DNA from: Parascedosporium putredinis
Taxonomy: Eukaryota; Ascomycota; Sordariomycetes; Microascales; Microascaceae
Assembly: GCA_949357655.1 (NCBI GenBank)
Contig: CASHTG010000001.1
Location: 4,030,001 to 4,094,000, forward strand
Direction: 5' to 3'
Length of the DNA: 64,000 bases
Shown here: positions 36,701 through 50,371 of the stretch, piece by piece
Layout of the letters: every line of letters starts with the position of its first letter
Position numbering within the stretch: the stretch's first letter is position 1
Position numbers and translations under genes: made by a program
The notes under the pieces: model-generated
What the model saw: only the letters and a program-made list of their open reading frames with translations
Database searches by the model: none
Told to the model about the DNA's origin: nothing

Positions 36701-39700
36701 TTCCATATCAAACACGGACAAACTAATCCGGATTATGCCCACTATTATGCAGAGAGCCTGGAAGAGGTGGCGCACACCCCAACTATCACACAATCTTATT
36801 TGCTTGGCTCCGTGATAACCCCCAAGGCCCGCGTGGAGGTTGTCTCTTTTTCTCCGCCATTGCTGTTGAGAAGATGAGCAAGCACCACTGACCTGGGTTC
36901 TAAGGATTAGGTGGATGTGGCCGTGGATGTGGACGGACGACGGACGTGGGTGTGTCCACGATGCTTCTGTCAGCGACGGAGGCAGGGATTACTCCTCCGT
37001 GCATTGTGCGTCCCACCCACGAATGCGTCCACCGCCTCACGCCTGTACGAGGAAAAGTGGGCATGGTACCTACATGGACGGTGTCAGCTTCGCCAGTCCC
37101 TTAAACGATGCTGTCTGAATCCGATCTGCCCGAGGAGGGTCATGGAACAAGTATTAGATGGAGAGCGTTGCAGCAGCCCTGCGCTTGTGCTGGCTGGGCC
37201 CTGTCAGCCCCAGACGCACGGGAAGCATTACGATCTCTTCTTTGAGGGCGCCCCACGGAACCTAGAATCCCGGGAGGTTCGTTTTTCTCGCCATTCCCTC
37301 GGCCTTGATCCAGAGCTCTGTCGTCTAGTGCAGGTATTCCTCTCGTAACCCCCGCCTGCTTGTTGGGGAGCGGGCTAGAAGGAAGAAAAAAGTAAGAATA
37401 CAAAAGCTTAACTCTAGTCGACGTCAATAACGGAACGGGCGGACCTCGCGAGTAAGCGTCCCTTTCCGAAAGAGTCTCATCCCTGTCTTTCAAGCCCAAT
37501 TCGTGCCACTGACCGATTGATGGACGATGACCTGGAAGATAGAAGCGTGCCACTAACGGGTCCGCCCAAGGTGCAATTGGACGCCAGTTCTAGAGCAATA
37601 CCTGTGGTGTGTTTGCAGGGCTCCTCTCCACCCAGGAGGAGCCCCATGAGTTGTCCCTTGATTATTATTGTCTTCTTCTTTTGTTCCTCTTTATCCTTTT
37701 AGACCCCTGCCCGACAAAAATAGCCCATTTGAGAAACTCACATGGCCACGACAATCCCGGGTTTCCCTCTGTTGTCTAAAGTGACACAGTCCCTTTTCAT
37801 CTCGTCTGGTCTCGGTTTGCGAAATCGTGTACGACACTATCAACCCTCCCTCTGAGGCTAAAATAGAATCAACCACCCTGGGCTGCAGTGGCTCGGGGAT
37901 AGGCTCGGCGGGCTCTCGTTTCGGGATGACAGTTTATTCAAATGTTCTGCCTCCTCCAGTAGATCGGGGCGGATAGTTCGGTTCGGTTTCAGTGGGCGGG
38001 CTGGAAGTATGGTTAGGGTGTTTCCTAAACTGCGGAATGATCGGCTTTGACCAAAAGGTTGGGCGAGCAAAGACAAATCGAGTCTTTGCGTTCTACTGTG
38101 TGATTTTTGCCTTGTCATCGTGTGCTCAAGCTCACCATTTTTCTTCACAACCCCTCTCATCGCATCGCATCCAACCCGGGAAAGGTGCAGAGCTGCAGGC
38201 GGGTGGGTAGTGGGATCGGCGTACGACCCTCCCCGCGTCATGATGCTGAGTGGGTCCTGGCTCGCTGCTGCTATTCTTGTCCATCTCGTCTCTCTTTCCA
38301 CCGTTTGGCGAAGTGCGAAGACAGGGAAAAGAAAGTGCGGTGGAGGGTGGGTCGTTTTTTCTCGCTCTGAGTCTTTTTTTTTTTTTTTTTTTCTCGCCTT
38401 CTCTCGTTCTCCTTTACTCTCCATCTTTCGCGTTTCTACATTTTTTCTTCTTCTCGGCTTTCTGTACTTCTCTAGCTGGGATAGTAATGCCGCTTGTTTC
38501 TCTTCTCTTCGCCCCCTCTGATCCTGCAAGCCCAAAATGTGATCGGATCTCATGATGAGCCGGGTGAACAAAGTGTAATGTCACCCTCAGCCCACTGCAA
38601 GCGCCACAAGGTCTGCCAAACAGGCCACCATGTGTCCCCTCTGAAGCGGGCGCCAGGGGCTAAAGAACATAGTTGGTCCAACCTATAAAGAGTTGGTGAT
38701 CAACTGATGGTCAATGGAGATATGGGACGGGCCGACGATTCTTGAAGACGACCGCCGAGGGCCTTGTCTGAGGATCCTCGGCGAGACGTTTTGTTGGACC
38801 TTGCCCGTCCTCAAGCTGGCTCTCTCAAGCCTTGGGGGCGGCTTTCGGGGAAAGGGACAACAACCCTGCCAACCTGACGGGCCCAACCCGCAACCCCCAA
38901 GAATCCTTCATCTGCCAACATTTGAACACCATTTATGGCAGGCGCGGATGATCGTCAAAGACTTTTCTTCTGTTCCGTAGTTCCGTTCCAAAATCTCCTT
39001 CGTATCACCCTTTTTCCACTTGCTATTATCCTTCAAGCCCAAATGGTTCGAGACTTTGGTCCAACTGTAGTGGGGGTGTTTCTGGACGTCCCCCCGCCAA
39101 TGCCACTGGACATCTCTTGAGAATAAAATCGCCCTAGGCTAAGCCACCGAATAGTGTTGGTAGTGTTGGTGCTCTGAGAGCCTTACCCGTGTGATATGCT
39201 CCCTCGCATGGCGGCGTTGGTAGCAGGGAAGTATCCGCCATCAATAGGTCCCCTTCCAGGCCAGAGTAATGTCACCACAGATTCTTCTTTCACCACGCCG
39301 TTGTGGGTGGCCGCATTTTCGCAATGTGGCCAACAGTGGTCACAGCATGATGATGATATTCAGCACGTGCTGACCACGGGGCGCGGCTAATACGAGAACT
39401 TCGTAAGCCCAATGGATCCTTCACATCATCCTTCGAAAGCACCCCCAAGTTGCCCTCCTTGATTTCTAGAAACAGTAGACTTATTATACGAGAGTGGGGA
39501 ACAAGAAGTTTGCCCAACGAGCGTAAACGCGATGCGCTTGTTGGTGTTGGTGACCCCAAGTCAGCGCTCTTCCGAGCGTCTTGTCTGTTGGCTTAACGTT
39601 GCAGCGCCTTGCTTTCCTTCCTCTTGGCCTAACCGGCACAGCCCTTATTGGATAGACTGGGCTCACACCGGTGCTCTTGTTGGAGGAAACAGTCTTACTT

Positions 39701-42700
39701 GGAACAGGGGGCTTGAACGTGCATAACATGCCCCGGGGATTTGGCTACGACATGGAAGTCAGGCGCTCCTCGCCGCAAGGAAGGGGTATGAGATGATGAC
39801 TTGGGGAGAATGCTGGGCGCAAGCAAGGGGGAAGCGATTCCAAATGATCATTGGGGGAAGGATGGCAAACCCTCTCCCTCTCAATGTGGGGGAGGGGCGC
39901 TACACGGGTACTCTTGTTGGCAAACCAGCTCACGCCTGTGGTAGAAAAGAAAACAATCAAGGTGGAAAATACAAAGAAAACAAAGAAAAAAAGGAGGGGG
40001 AAAGAACAAGGCGCATACTTCGAGAAGTTGTCGGATGCAAGGAGTGCCGTCAGAGAACCTATATGCCAGCCTTCTCCGTATATAACCATCTTCGGGCTGG
40101 ATAGACAAGCGCAAAGAGGTGGGGAAGAAAGGTACACTGCATGTAACATGTAACCATACGTGCTACCTAGGGGTTAAATTCTGGGGTTGAAATGGGAGAA
40201 AGAGTAAATTAATCAATTAAGGCCAGGAATCACGGTGAATAAGAAGGCCTCTAGTAAAGGAAGACTATAAAGAACCTGCTCGTTTAAAAGGCGCCCGGCG
40301 AGAACAACGTCCACCCCATCTATCTTCATCGTAGAGCACCCGCGTCTCATTGGCTACTGGCAAGAAAGCGGAGGTGCGGGACGCGTGCCCGGCGGCAACA
40401 GCGATCTGGGGAAGGCATGCGCGTTGTCACTTCCCGATCCCGGATGTATTGGCTGACCTCGTGCCATCCAGTCTCTTTGGACGGCGAGGGGTACTTGAAA
40501 AATCCTTGCGAACGTCGGATACACGCCGGACATCTCGAGCCTCTTCGTCCTTCCGTGCTGATATGGCGACTAGGTCCTTCGCCATGTTGGGCTGACGTAC
40601 GGCGGTGAGGGTCCGTCTTCTTGTTCGAGTTAAGGAAAAAAAAAAAAAAAGAGGGTGCGATGGAGAAGAAAATACGCGAACGCCAAGCCAAGCTGAGAGT
40701 GTTCCATCTCAATTCCAGTGTCCTCCATTCTGGGAAGTTCTGCATCAGCAATGGTTACGTGCAGGTGACAGTGACGACTCAGAAGCGGCTCGTCCGTGAA
40801 TCAGTCCAGTGACAGCGGATTTACGCTGTATTATGGGGAGGAAACAAAGCAGCCCATCAATCCCGTCTGCGGGTGAATGATCTCCACAACTCGGTCGTTC
40901 GTTGCATTCCTCCACCACACGTAATTACCGGCGCCAGGTTCGAGAGCATCCGACAGATTGGCTTTTATTACATTGGTGGACGGAAAGCAACGCTGCGCTC
41001 CGTGGTACGGTAGGGTAAGAGAGGCTCGGTTTTTTTCTTTTTCTTTTTCTTTTTTTTTCTTTCTTTCCTTTTGGGGGAAACTGCGCCTTGCGTCTGTGTC
41101 CCCTTGAGAGACTGGGGATGATTCATCAGCCTGCAGCGAGCGCAGGGTACCAAGAGGCTAAAAATGGGAGAGTGTCTTCTCTGTCCCTCTCAAAGAGGCA
41201 AACCAGCGGCGTGCTAGTCTGGTGGTTTTACCAGATAACCTGGGATTCTTTTCCTTCTCGGTTTCACGAATCGCATAGGCCAGGCAACTAAGAAGGCTAT
41301 TTCGTGTGTAAGAGGTTGCCGGGTTTCCCGTCGTGTTGGGCAGTGTCTCACTCGTCATGAAGCTTTCGTAACTGATACTAGTTGGTTTCTCCAATGCACC
41401 CCAGGGGCGCAGGCTGCTCCTTCTTCAGCGAAACCCTCGTGGGCTTGATTCAAACTGTCTCGGTTTGATGCCTGCGTGTCTCAACCCGAGTCGCGCTGAC
41501 TGTAACCTGGACACAAAGCTCGTCAAGGCAAGAAAGGAAATTGGAAATTCGAGACCGAAACCAAGCTGGGTGTGGCACAGCAATCATGATGGATAATCAG
41601 CCCTGTGGCCCTCGAATCGGGCAAGGAGTCATCATGGCTGAGTGAGTGACTTAACCAGGTCTTCGTTGATAGCTGCGACCAAGTTTGCACCCAGCACGAC
41701 CTGACTGGATGACTGATGACATCCTCGCCATCCAACATCGGCAGAACAACCCGTGCTACATACACAGGAAAACAGGAAAAAGAGAGTAGCTTCATATCAC
41801 TTGATGGCTCACTGGTCCTATTTTTATCATTATCATTCCTTTTCTTCTTTCTCTTCTCCCCCTTTTTCTCTTTTATTTTCTTTTATTTTCTTCTTTTTCT
41901 TTTCTTTTTCTTTTTGGTACACGTCGATGTCGGGACGGAGGTGGCGCTTTAGCCAAAGCTTAATACAGTTATGACAAAGTTATCGGTAACATAATAGCTT
42001 CCTTGATGAAGACATCAGGTCCTCGGGGGCTCTTCCTTCCTCTCCACTCCCCGGCCAACGAAGGCACTATTAGCGAGCTTGGCGGGTTGTTCCATACGGT
42101 ATCATCCGTGATGAAACGCCCACGAACTGCGAAGAGTCTGTCTCGAGGTGATGGGAAGAACTGAGCACCCCAAAAGGATCTAGTGAGCAATATCATTGCC
42201 CCACCAGGTTTATTGTTCGATTACCTTTTATTGGGCGGCTTTCATAACAAATGGCAGAACTGATGGAAAGGGGAGACTCCGTTCAGGTGCAACTTCCCAG
42301 CCAGAGTCTCTATTAGTAATTAATCCGCTTGAGCAGCAGGTGCCGTTGACCCACCGGCTCCATTGCGTTGAGGGGCTTCGAGGGGCTTCGGCTCGGGAGC
42401 ACCGTGCTTGCAATCATCGGATGGAGCAGGTGGTGGTTCGTCCAGCTGTCAGTTGATGGAGGCTTTCTCCATTCTGCGCTCTTTTCCCCCTTTCCTTTTC
42501 ACCAAGGGTAGGTGGGTCAGTAGATACGTCAGTCTCGATAAAAAAATATATATATATATATGTGTGTATTTCATAGCGGAGATCTAGTCTTAGCTCTTGC
42601 CACCTGCCTCCTGCTTCACTTCCTCTCCTTTCCACGCCGCGTGAGCCCGAAGGTTGTGTCAAAAGGACCGGAAAGGGGTGCTGGAGGGCCAAGGCTAACT

Positions 42701-45700
42701 TTCGTGAGCTAATGGTTGCCGACTCGATTTCGGTTCAACGCTCCTTATTAGAATGCTGGAGTTCACGTTAACAAGCCAAAAGGGTCATGGGCTGAATTCG
42801 AAAGCACAGAAGACAAGGCAGGTACCGAGGTACAACTGGGTTTATTGGTGGCACAATGCCGGCATGCAAACAGCTGGAGAAGTTGGATGAGACTTGTTTG
42901 GAGAGCCCATCTCGGAGGAGCAACGAACGATGCTCGAAGAAGGCCGACTCGAGAAAATGAGCCCCACACTCTCCGAGATTATCCCTAATAAAGTGACAGA
43001 GTCGATAAAATAGCTGCAGGGCGGTAGTGCGCTGTGTTATTGGTGGTGCCTTATTTGTTCATTAAGGCTAGACCAATGTACCTCGTGCATGGGCATTTCG
43101 CAACGCTTGCCACAGGGTCAAGGCTCAGATCACGGGCATGGTGCTGTGTGCACGATTTTGGCAAATACGGCCAGCTTTTCGGTGTCAATCGTTGGCCGTC
43201 TTTTTCGAGCAACGAGGTCTCAGACTATCAATTCGGGCCAAGCGGGACAGCTGGTCTTTCTCGAACTAGCAAGTCCAGCCCACGCGGGGCAGCAGAGGCA
43301 TCGCCAGTGTTTAGAGACTTTTAGCTCTTTGGCGGCCAGCGGATTTCCTGCCCCCAGTATGCATTGTCTCGCCGACAGGTGGCCGCCGCCCGATGTGGTG
43401 GTTTTCGAGGGAATGTGACGGATGGACCACCCCTTTAACCCTGTTTGAAAAGGGGTCGCGCTTTGCATCTTGTCCTCTTCTGGGGCGGACGTTGATTAAT
43501 CCTGCTGGCTCTCTTGCAGGGCCCCCTTCCCCACCAGTGTGGTTGTTTGGCGAAACTTCACGGGGCGTCATGTAAAGCACCAATTATAACAGCGGTGGGC
43601 ATGACGGGAATGAACCACGCGTTTCGTTTCTAGGGCGATCGAGCGAAGGCGATCTAGAGATCATCTTAATATGTCAAGGATCCGGGCCTCATCACTGGCT
43701 GGACATGTATCATCACAGTCCGAAGCGTGGGATCTACCCGGCGCTGCGTCAATTCGCGACTCTCTCGTCGTGCTCTCTTGTTTCTTTTCGTTCTTTTTCC
43801 TGGGCGTGGCTTTCCATAGCGAGAGCAACGAACTCCCCATGGAGCCGCCCATCCTGTCTCATTTCTAGGGCGTGATTGCCCTCTGCATTACCAGCGTCAC
43901 GTCTGTGCAAAAATGCATTCTTAGGTGGCTTGGGTCATAAAGGGGCTGTTGATTGAAAAGGGACAGACATGTCAATCGCGTGTCGTGTGCTTGCTACGCA
44001 GGTGATGCTTCGGTGTTGGTTTGCGAACTGGGTCAATACTAGTGTAGGTTCATTCTCATGCATGAAGAGCCCGGCCGAGGATGCTCGCCGACCCGCCTGC
44101 CCTCGGCCGTTTGAGCTTCTTGAGAGATGTGAGGCAGCGCTTGATCCTTTGAAGCCGGAAGCGAAAGGTGGTAGTAGCGCGTTGGTTGCTTGAAGCTAAT
44201 GAACTTTGGGGGAGCGTTGGTTGCGCGAGCCGGGGCCTGCAGATCAATCTCACCGAATGGCCGCATCTTGATGTTCTGGAGAGCGCATCCTCGAGCAAGT
44301 CGGGAACGAGCCGCCGCGACGTGAAGCCTTTCCTTATTACCAACGTCTTCTCGCCGAGAACCCCCGCCTGGGTGCGCCTGCTGCATGATGGACTAGGATG
44401 AAAAAGTCTAGAAGGCCAACACGACGACAATGGCAGGGGAAAATAGGCAGGTCGTATTTGGCGTCCAACTAATGATTCATTCACATTGATGGAAGGCGAC
44501 GACGGCGTGCTTTGTCAATGGTAGGGCTGCCATCTGGCACGTTGAGGAGAATAGAAGTGCGAGAAGTTTCGGCTTGCGGCAGGAACTTCGGATTCTCGAG
44601 TTCTCGAAGTAATAATTAAGACTAAAATCTTCTTCTTGATGAGACGAACCCAAAACTGATGAAATGAACCTCAATACGGGAAGCGTCATGGTAGGCCAGG
44701 CCATACTTGTGGAAATATCCTACGCTGCACCACACAAGTAGCACTGTGAGTTTTGGACGAGGGTCCTTCCTGACAAGGGATGCTCGCGTGAGATTAAGCA
44801 TGGGCACAGTGTGAGAAGGATTGCCGTCCCTCCTTGTCTTGCCCCCTCGAGGGGTAAGGTATGAAGGAAATGATGAGTGTGGGAAAGGAGGGAGGAAAAA
44901 AAAAAAAAGAAAAAAGCGAAGTGTTAATAATGACCCGTGAACTGAAGGGTATTGCCACTAGAGCAACGCCCTGGGGAGACCCTGGGATCGGACAAGGACT
45001 CGACTGCGATTCTCCCTAGTCTGTCCTGCCAGCACCTCCCCTCAAATCCCCTTATTATTAGAGTGGCCCCCAAGTTCCACCGGCCAACACTCTACCCCCG
45101 AGGGCAGGAGACAGGGTGTGCTTGCTGCAAAGGTTGCTTGCGCGTACCTAATTCACTGGTCATTTCCCTTGCGCTACGAGATTGGAACGTTGGAAAGAGA
45201 CTACGCCGAAAAGACAGAGCAACGAATCCGTGGCTGTGGCTGCCAATTCGCCTTCCTCCGACGGGCTTGTTCTCCTAACTCGAATTGTACCAAATACTTC
45301 CCCCACCCTTTCACAGCACCTCCCGACCTTGAGTCGACCATCCACTCTTCCTCAACCTCAAGAAAATCACCGCCGTCTCACAGCGCGTTGATTGATTCCT
45401 CATCTCCAAAATCCCCCGTCCTCCTCCATAAAGCATCCTTTCGCGCATTCGAGTAGACAGCGGCCCTTCTAGACTCCCCGTATTGCCAATGCCGGATGTC
45501 TTTCTTCCGATTTCTTTAATCGCCCAACTTTCGATTCCCTCGCCGCCTTCTTCTACCCTGCTTCTCGCCTTTGGGGTGCAGAAACAGCCCGCCCCTTTCC
45601 GCCAGTCGTCTCTTCTTTCCACCTAGCAGCGTTAGGGAAAACCCTCCGGTCCCCAAGGATAGGCTTCTACTTGTTCGGCGCAGCCTTCGCTCCGGATCTC

Positions 45701-46089
45701 GACGTTCGCAGTTCATTCTCGACCCTCCCCCTTTTCCACGAGGAGCGAGCCAATGCGTTGATATACAATTGGACCACCGCGTCTTTCTTTGTCACGACTT
45801 GTCTTGTCCTACGACCGAGTCTTGCTCGCCCTCCCTTTGTATCTCGTCATACCACTGGCTTCCCTTCTCGATCTGCCTCCTAGTTTCCTGGATTTCCGCT
45901 TCCCTGTTCGTGCACGGCAAATCTTTTCTTTCTTCTTAGGGGTGTTTTCTGCCTTGCTATTTATCCACCCGCTCCACTCTGTCGACGGTTGCACAATCTT
46001 GCCAATAGAAGAAATCGTCGGCTCAACTGGTCTTTCATAGACCTTGCCAACTGCCCAATTCGACAGGCAGACGAGCCCGGTCTCCCTTC
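33756..46089. other. Gene-poor interval of 12.3 kb
   Basis: No gene is supported. The longest open frames (minus 35136-35864 and minus 37858-38571) lack family motifs, and the second runs opposite a T-rich tract. Simple repeats are scattered: GA-rich 33805-33838, T17-18 at about 38374-38391, pyrimidine 41030-41070 and 41820-41920, and an (AT)n(GT)n tract at 42545-42568. No transposon ends or coding relics were recognised. The final kilobase (45000-46089) is pyrimidine-rich and probably serves as promoter and leader of the nucleotidyltransferase gene. Confidence 0.5.
42545..42568. repeat. (AT)n(GT)n microsatellite
   Basis: About nine AT units followed by three GT units, in a gene-free region. 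Confidence 0.9.
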
Positions 46090-49000
46090 ATGGACAGTCG
46101 GTCGACCGCGGCGGAATCGAAACATAGCTATTCTCCTGCCCACTGGTCCCATCCTTCACCAGGAGGCACCACGACGCCGGGTAGTGTTAGTCCTTGCCCT
46201 CAGCCGGATCCCTCGGCCGGACCGCTGTCTGCCGGCATCGAATACTTTCCTTTCTTCCTCCCTCAGCAGGCCACTCTCTTCCATCACCAACAGCTTCTTC
46301 AGTACAACAAACTCATATCCCCGGCAGGGCGGTGGACACCCTCAGCTCACTGCCCAGGCCGCCTCGCCACCTCATATCCAGGCTGCTCCTCGGTCGAGGT
46401 CCGCGTCCAAAGTGTCAAATAAGGATAACCCGGTCGGCAAGGGCAATCAAGGAGGCCATGGGAATAGAGCGACGCAGAACTCCGAGAAGGGTCCCAGAGC
46501 GGCTGTAGCCAACAAAGACGCACCGCCTAAAATGACGCCGAAAAACGCCGACCTGTCCCACCCCTGCCTGCGAGACCAGCAGTGGCGGCGGCCCATAATC
46601 AAAATCACTCAAGCTCCGTCCCGTCCACGCCGCTTCAGCACGCCCGTAACTTCTCGTTCGAATCTCGAGAGCCCTCCCCGAATGCAGCAAACAGCCACTC
46701 GCCGCGTTCGGCTTACTCGGAAACGACCGCTCAAGTTCCGCCGCTGAAGCAGCTTCCCTAGGTTAGGAGGTTGCCAGTATGAAACGGCGCAGATGAATAC
46801 TAGAAGAAGGGTCCCTTACAGCATCGGTAACGAGAAGCTGGAGAGGATCCCTCCTTCTACTATGAAGAGCCGCCTCACAGAGGACGAAGAGCGTAAGCTC
46901 ACTACTGACATGCGAGAGCTGTACGACCGGTTACTGCCCACAGACAAGGTTGAGGAAAAAGGCGGAAGCTCGTTGCGAAACTCGAAACGATATTCAATGA
47001 AGAGTGGCCGGGCCACGATATTCGGGTGCATCTTTTGGCTCATCAGGGAATTTGCTATGCTCCGATGACTCCGATGGTTCGTAATGCCAACTTCTCTTCC
47101 TCCGTCTCCCTGCCCCGATGAACCCAACGGCGAGCCGTCGACTAACTTTACTATAGTTGACATCTGTATCACGACGGATTGGAAAGAGCTAGAGGGCGTC
47201 TGTATGATTGCGGAGCTTCTCGCTCGACGTATGTTTTTTCTTCTTTTTTTCTCCCTCCGAGGGCCATCTCGTCCCATCCTATCCTTTTATCCACCCGTCT
47301 CGTTACGAGGGTACCTGTAGTAGACAAGACGAGGTGTACCGAAACTAACAAATACAATGCTTAGGCGGGATGGAAAAGGTGGTATGTATAGCACCTGCAA
47401 AGGTACCCATTGTGAAAATTTGGGACCCCGAGCTTGAGCTAGCATGCGACATGAACGTGAACAATACCCTTGCTCTCGAAAACACCAGGATGGTGCGGAC
47501 ATATGTCGAAACCGATGATAGGGTTCGGCCACTTGCCATGATTGTGAAGTATTGGACGAGGCGGAGGATCGTCAATGATGCTGGTACTATGCCCTCTCTC
47601 ACACCTGGCCTAACCACAGTTCAAGAAGAACTGCGCCGTCTATGACACCGTTGGCTAACCTCTCTCCTCCCGCCTGCTAGCATTTGGCGGTACCTTGAGT
47701 TCGTACACTTGGATCTGCCTCGTCATCGCCTTCCTCCAGCTCCGAGACCCCCGGTCCTGCCTGCGCTCCATCAGCGTCCTCACCAGCGTCTTCGGAAAAA
47801 GGATGGAACGGACGGAGCCTTTGCCGATGACTTGGACCAACTTCGTGGATTCGGGAAAAAGAACAAGTCGAGTCTAGGCGATTTGCTGTTCGAATTTTTA
47901 GATATTACGCGCACGAGTTTGACTACGATAAAAACGCCTTATCGGTCCGGTTAGGTCGTCTGCAAACCAAGAAGGAGAAGAATTGGCATCATGCTCTCAA
48001 TAACAGGCTCTGCATAGAGGAACCCTTCAACACGTCGAGGAATCTTGGAAACACGGCGGATGAGTACTCCTTTAAGGGGCTTCATCTCGAACTCAGGAGA
48101 GCTTTCGATTTAATATCGCAAGTCAAATTGGAAGAGTGCTGCGAGCAATATGTCTTCCCCAAGGAGGAGGAGCGGGTGTTTACTCAGACTCGGAAACCCC
48201 AACCTATTCTGATGCGGAGCTCCAGCCAGACTCATACGGGACGTGGTGGCCGTGGCGGTTTCGGTAGGGGGTAGGCACTCGAGCAACTATTACCGGGGTA
48301 ACAATGCCGGTCGAAGAGCTTCCTCCAGCGTAACGTACGACGGCGGTGCTACAGCCATATATTCTCCCCAGATGGCCGGTCAGGATGTTGCGTGGTATGC
48401 TGGAGCCTCGTATATGCCACAAGATCTTGTGTCAGCAGCAATAGCGATGCAGGCTCAGCAGCACGACTTCCGCTTTCAGCAACTGTATCAAAACCAGCTC
48501 CTTGCAGTACAGGCCCAAGCGTACCAGCAGTCTCAGCAGCAAAATTCCCAACAGACAACTCAAGGCCAGCACCAGAGGGCACCGGGCTCTGCCGCGCAAA
48601 CGCCTTCAACCTCCACGGACCGTTCAAGAACTAACTCGTTCGACAACCCGCCGCTTAGCGCGCCCCTCCGGCCGGACCTTTTTAGCGTTTACGGCCTTCC
48701 CTTCCAGCCCGGCCAGCAATTCTACGCCACCCCTGGAACCGTTCATCACGTCTATGGTACTTATCCGTCGACCCCGGCTGCCACCGCTGGCACCCCGGAG
48801 TTCAGAAGAAGCCTGCACCGGTCAAGTGCTGCCGCAGAGGCAGGAACAGCAGGGGCGGGCAGCTCGCTTAGGTCGCAGTCTCAGCCCGCCTCAAGGACCA
48901 TCCCCGTAGGAGGACAACCTGGCCCGGGCAGCTTCACGAGCACTGGACCCACGCCTCCCAACGGATTAGCCATATTCCCTCCGCGGAATAATGCTAACGG

Positions 49001-50371
49001 TATACCCATCCCCAGCTTCATGGCGGATGAAGCCGAGTTGGATGAGGGACCCTCGCCGTCCACAAACGTGTCTGGTGATTCCCCGCCCGTGGAGGAGGGC
49101 GGACCGGTGGGTTCCGTAGCACCCTCTGAGACATCCAGCCCAAGCCGAAGGGTGGCCAACGTCCCCAACGGCATCGCCTTTGGTGATTTGCACCAACATC
49201 AGACGACTACCAGTCGCAGGCACATATCGACCACCGAGCTGCCTCAATCGGTCCTAGACCGGAGGATGAAGAGGGTATCTCGGTCACCGTCACCTGCCGG
49301 CCATGCTCGGGCACTATCCGTAGGAACGTCGCCCTCTTCGCTCGGGTCAAGGAGTACAGTGCGCCCCCTCGTCGTTAACGGCTCATTGCTGAATCCCACA
49401 AATATCGCCTCTCAGCAACGTCAAGGGGCAGCGGGAGATGCGCAGCACGCAGCCGACCCTGGTGCCATCCAGGTTAGCGGCTCGTACGAGTCTAGCACCG
49501 AGGGCGACCAGACCCCGGTCTTGACCAGTGCGACGACGGAGCAATCATCGCAGTCGCTGGCGGAGCAGGCCCCTGTGGTCGTTAATGGGACGAACACTGC
49601 TGTGGCGGCCTCCCCGCGACCGCGACAACAGCGTCACCCTCGCTAGGTGCGATGGGCCAGATGTACGGGATGGATGAGCCTTCGTTTAGGGAGCGGGTGG
49701 CCATGATGCAGCCCAACTACTCGATGCAACCCTACTATGTGCAAGACCCGTCCATCGGCCAGCGATATACCTCGTCCACACGTCAACGGCTTATCTCTAG
49801 GCACCAACAAAATGGCGTGATTGCGCCCCTCGACCTTGCGATTGATTTCAGCAAGGTCGGTAATTCAACGGGACACCTAGACTTTCAACATCTATCGCCG
49901 GTCTACGAAAGTCGCACACCGCCCGCGGCACCGACAAGGAAACCAGAGCAGGCGGCAAAGAGCGATAGACAGGGACCTGGTCAGGGCACAGGACCTCAAA
50001 ATGGGAAAGGCGGACATGCCAAGTCTGGCGAGGCTGGCGAGGCCTCCGCGCACGATTCGAAGCAGGTGGGCACGCCCTCACGCGCATCCCAATTCAAGGG
50101 CAACTCGCAGCATGGAGGGCGAGGGTCTCAAGCAGGCCACCAGTCGAGCAAATCTCAGACGACCAACCGTTTTCACGGGGAGGGTCAGGAATCTGCTGGA
50201 CCCAAGGAGCCGGAGGCTCGCGCGCACCGAAGCGAGGGGGTCAATGGCGATGGTGGGTGGCAACGAGCTGGCAAGTACCGGAAGAAGGGAATTGATCACA
50301 AAGCCCAGGGCGGGACGACAAACCAAAGCGAGGCGCCGCCCAAGCATACGTCGGAGCGAAAAGGAGGTTGA
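46090..50371 (+). CDS. Cid1-type terminal nucleotidyltransferase / poly(A) polymerase, many indels
   Basis: This is a non-canonical poly(A)/poly(U) polymerase of the Cid1/PAP-associated group, which adds nucleotides to RNA 3' ends. ATG 46090 starts a long disordered N-terminus (MDSRSTAAESKHSYSPAHWS). The catalytic part shows HLFGSSGNLLCSDDSDVDIC, where the GS motif and the DVD pair are the expected metal ligands, and CDMNVNNTL carries the third Asp. The PAP-associated region has SYTWICLVIAFLQLRDPPVL and FEFFRYYAHEFDYDKNALSV. Introns are 47077-47156, 47229-47364 and 47584-47680, two of them with actaac branch sites. A Gln/Ser-rich tail of more than 600 residues follows, ending GGWQRAGKYRKKGIDHKAQG and TGA 50369-50371. 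Frame lesions include A5 46956-46960, T4 47033-47036, C5 47748-47752, T5 47895-47899, G5 48267-48271 and C4 49612-49615, plus others before 46760. The repaired length is about 1,320 residues. If one A were also missing near 50359, the C-terminus would instead end about 30 codons later. Confidence 0.85.

Noticed and set aside
37858..38571. Minus-strand open frame of 237 codons with a poly-Lys stretch
   Set aside because: The Lys run comes from a T-rich tract on the plus strand, and the rest has no family-like content.
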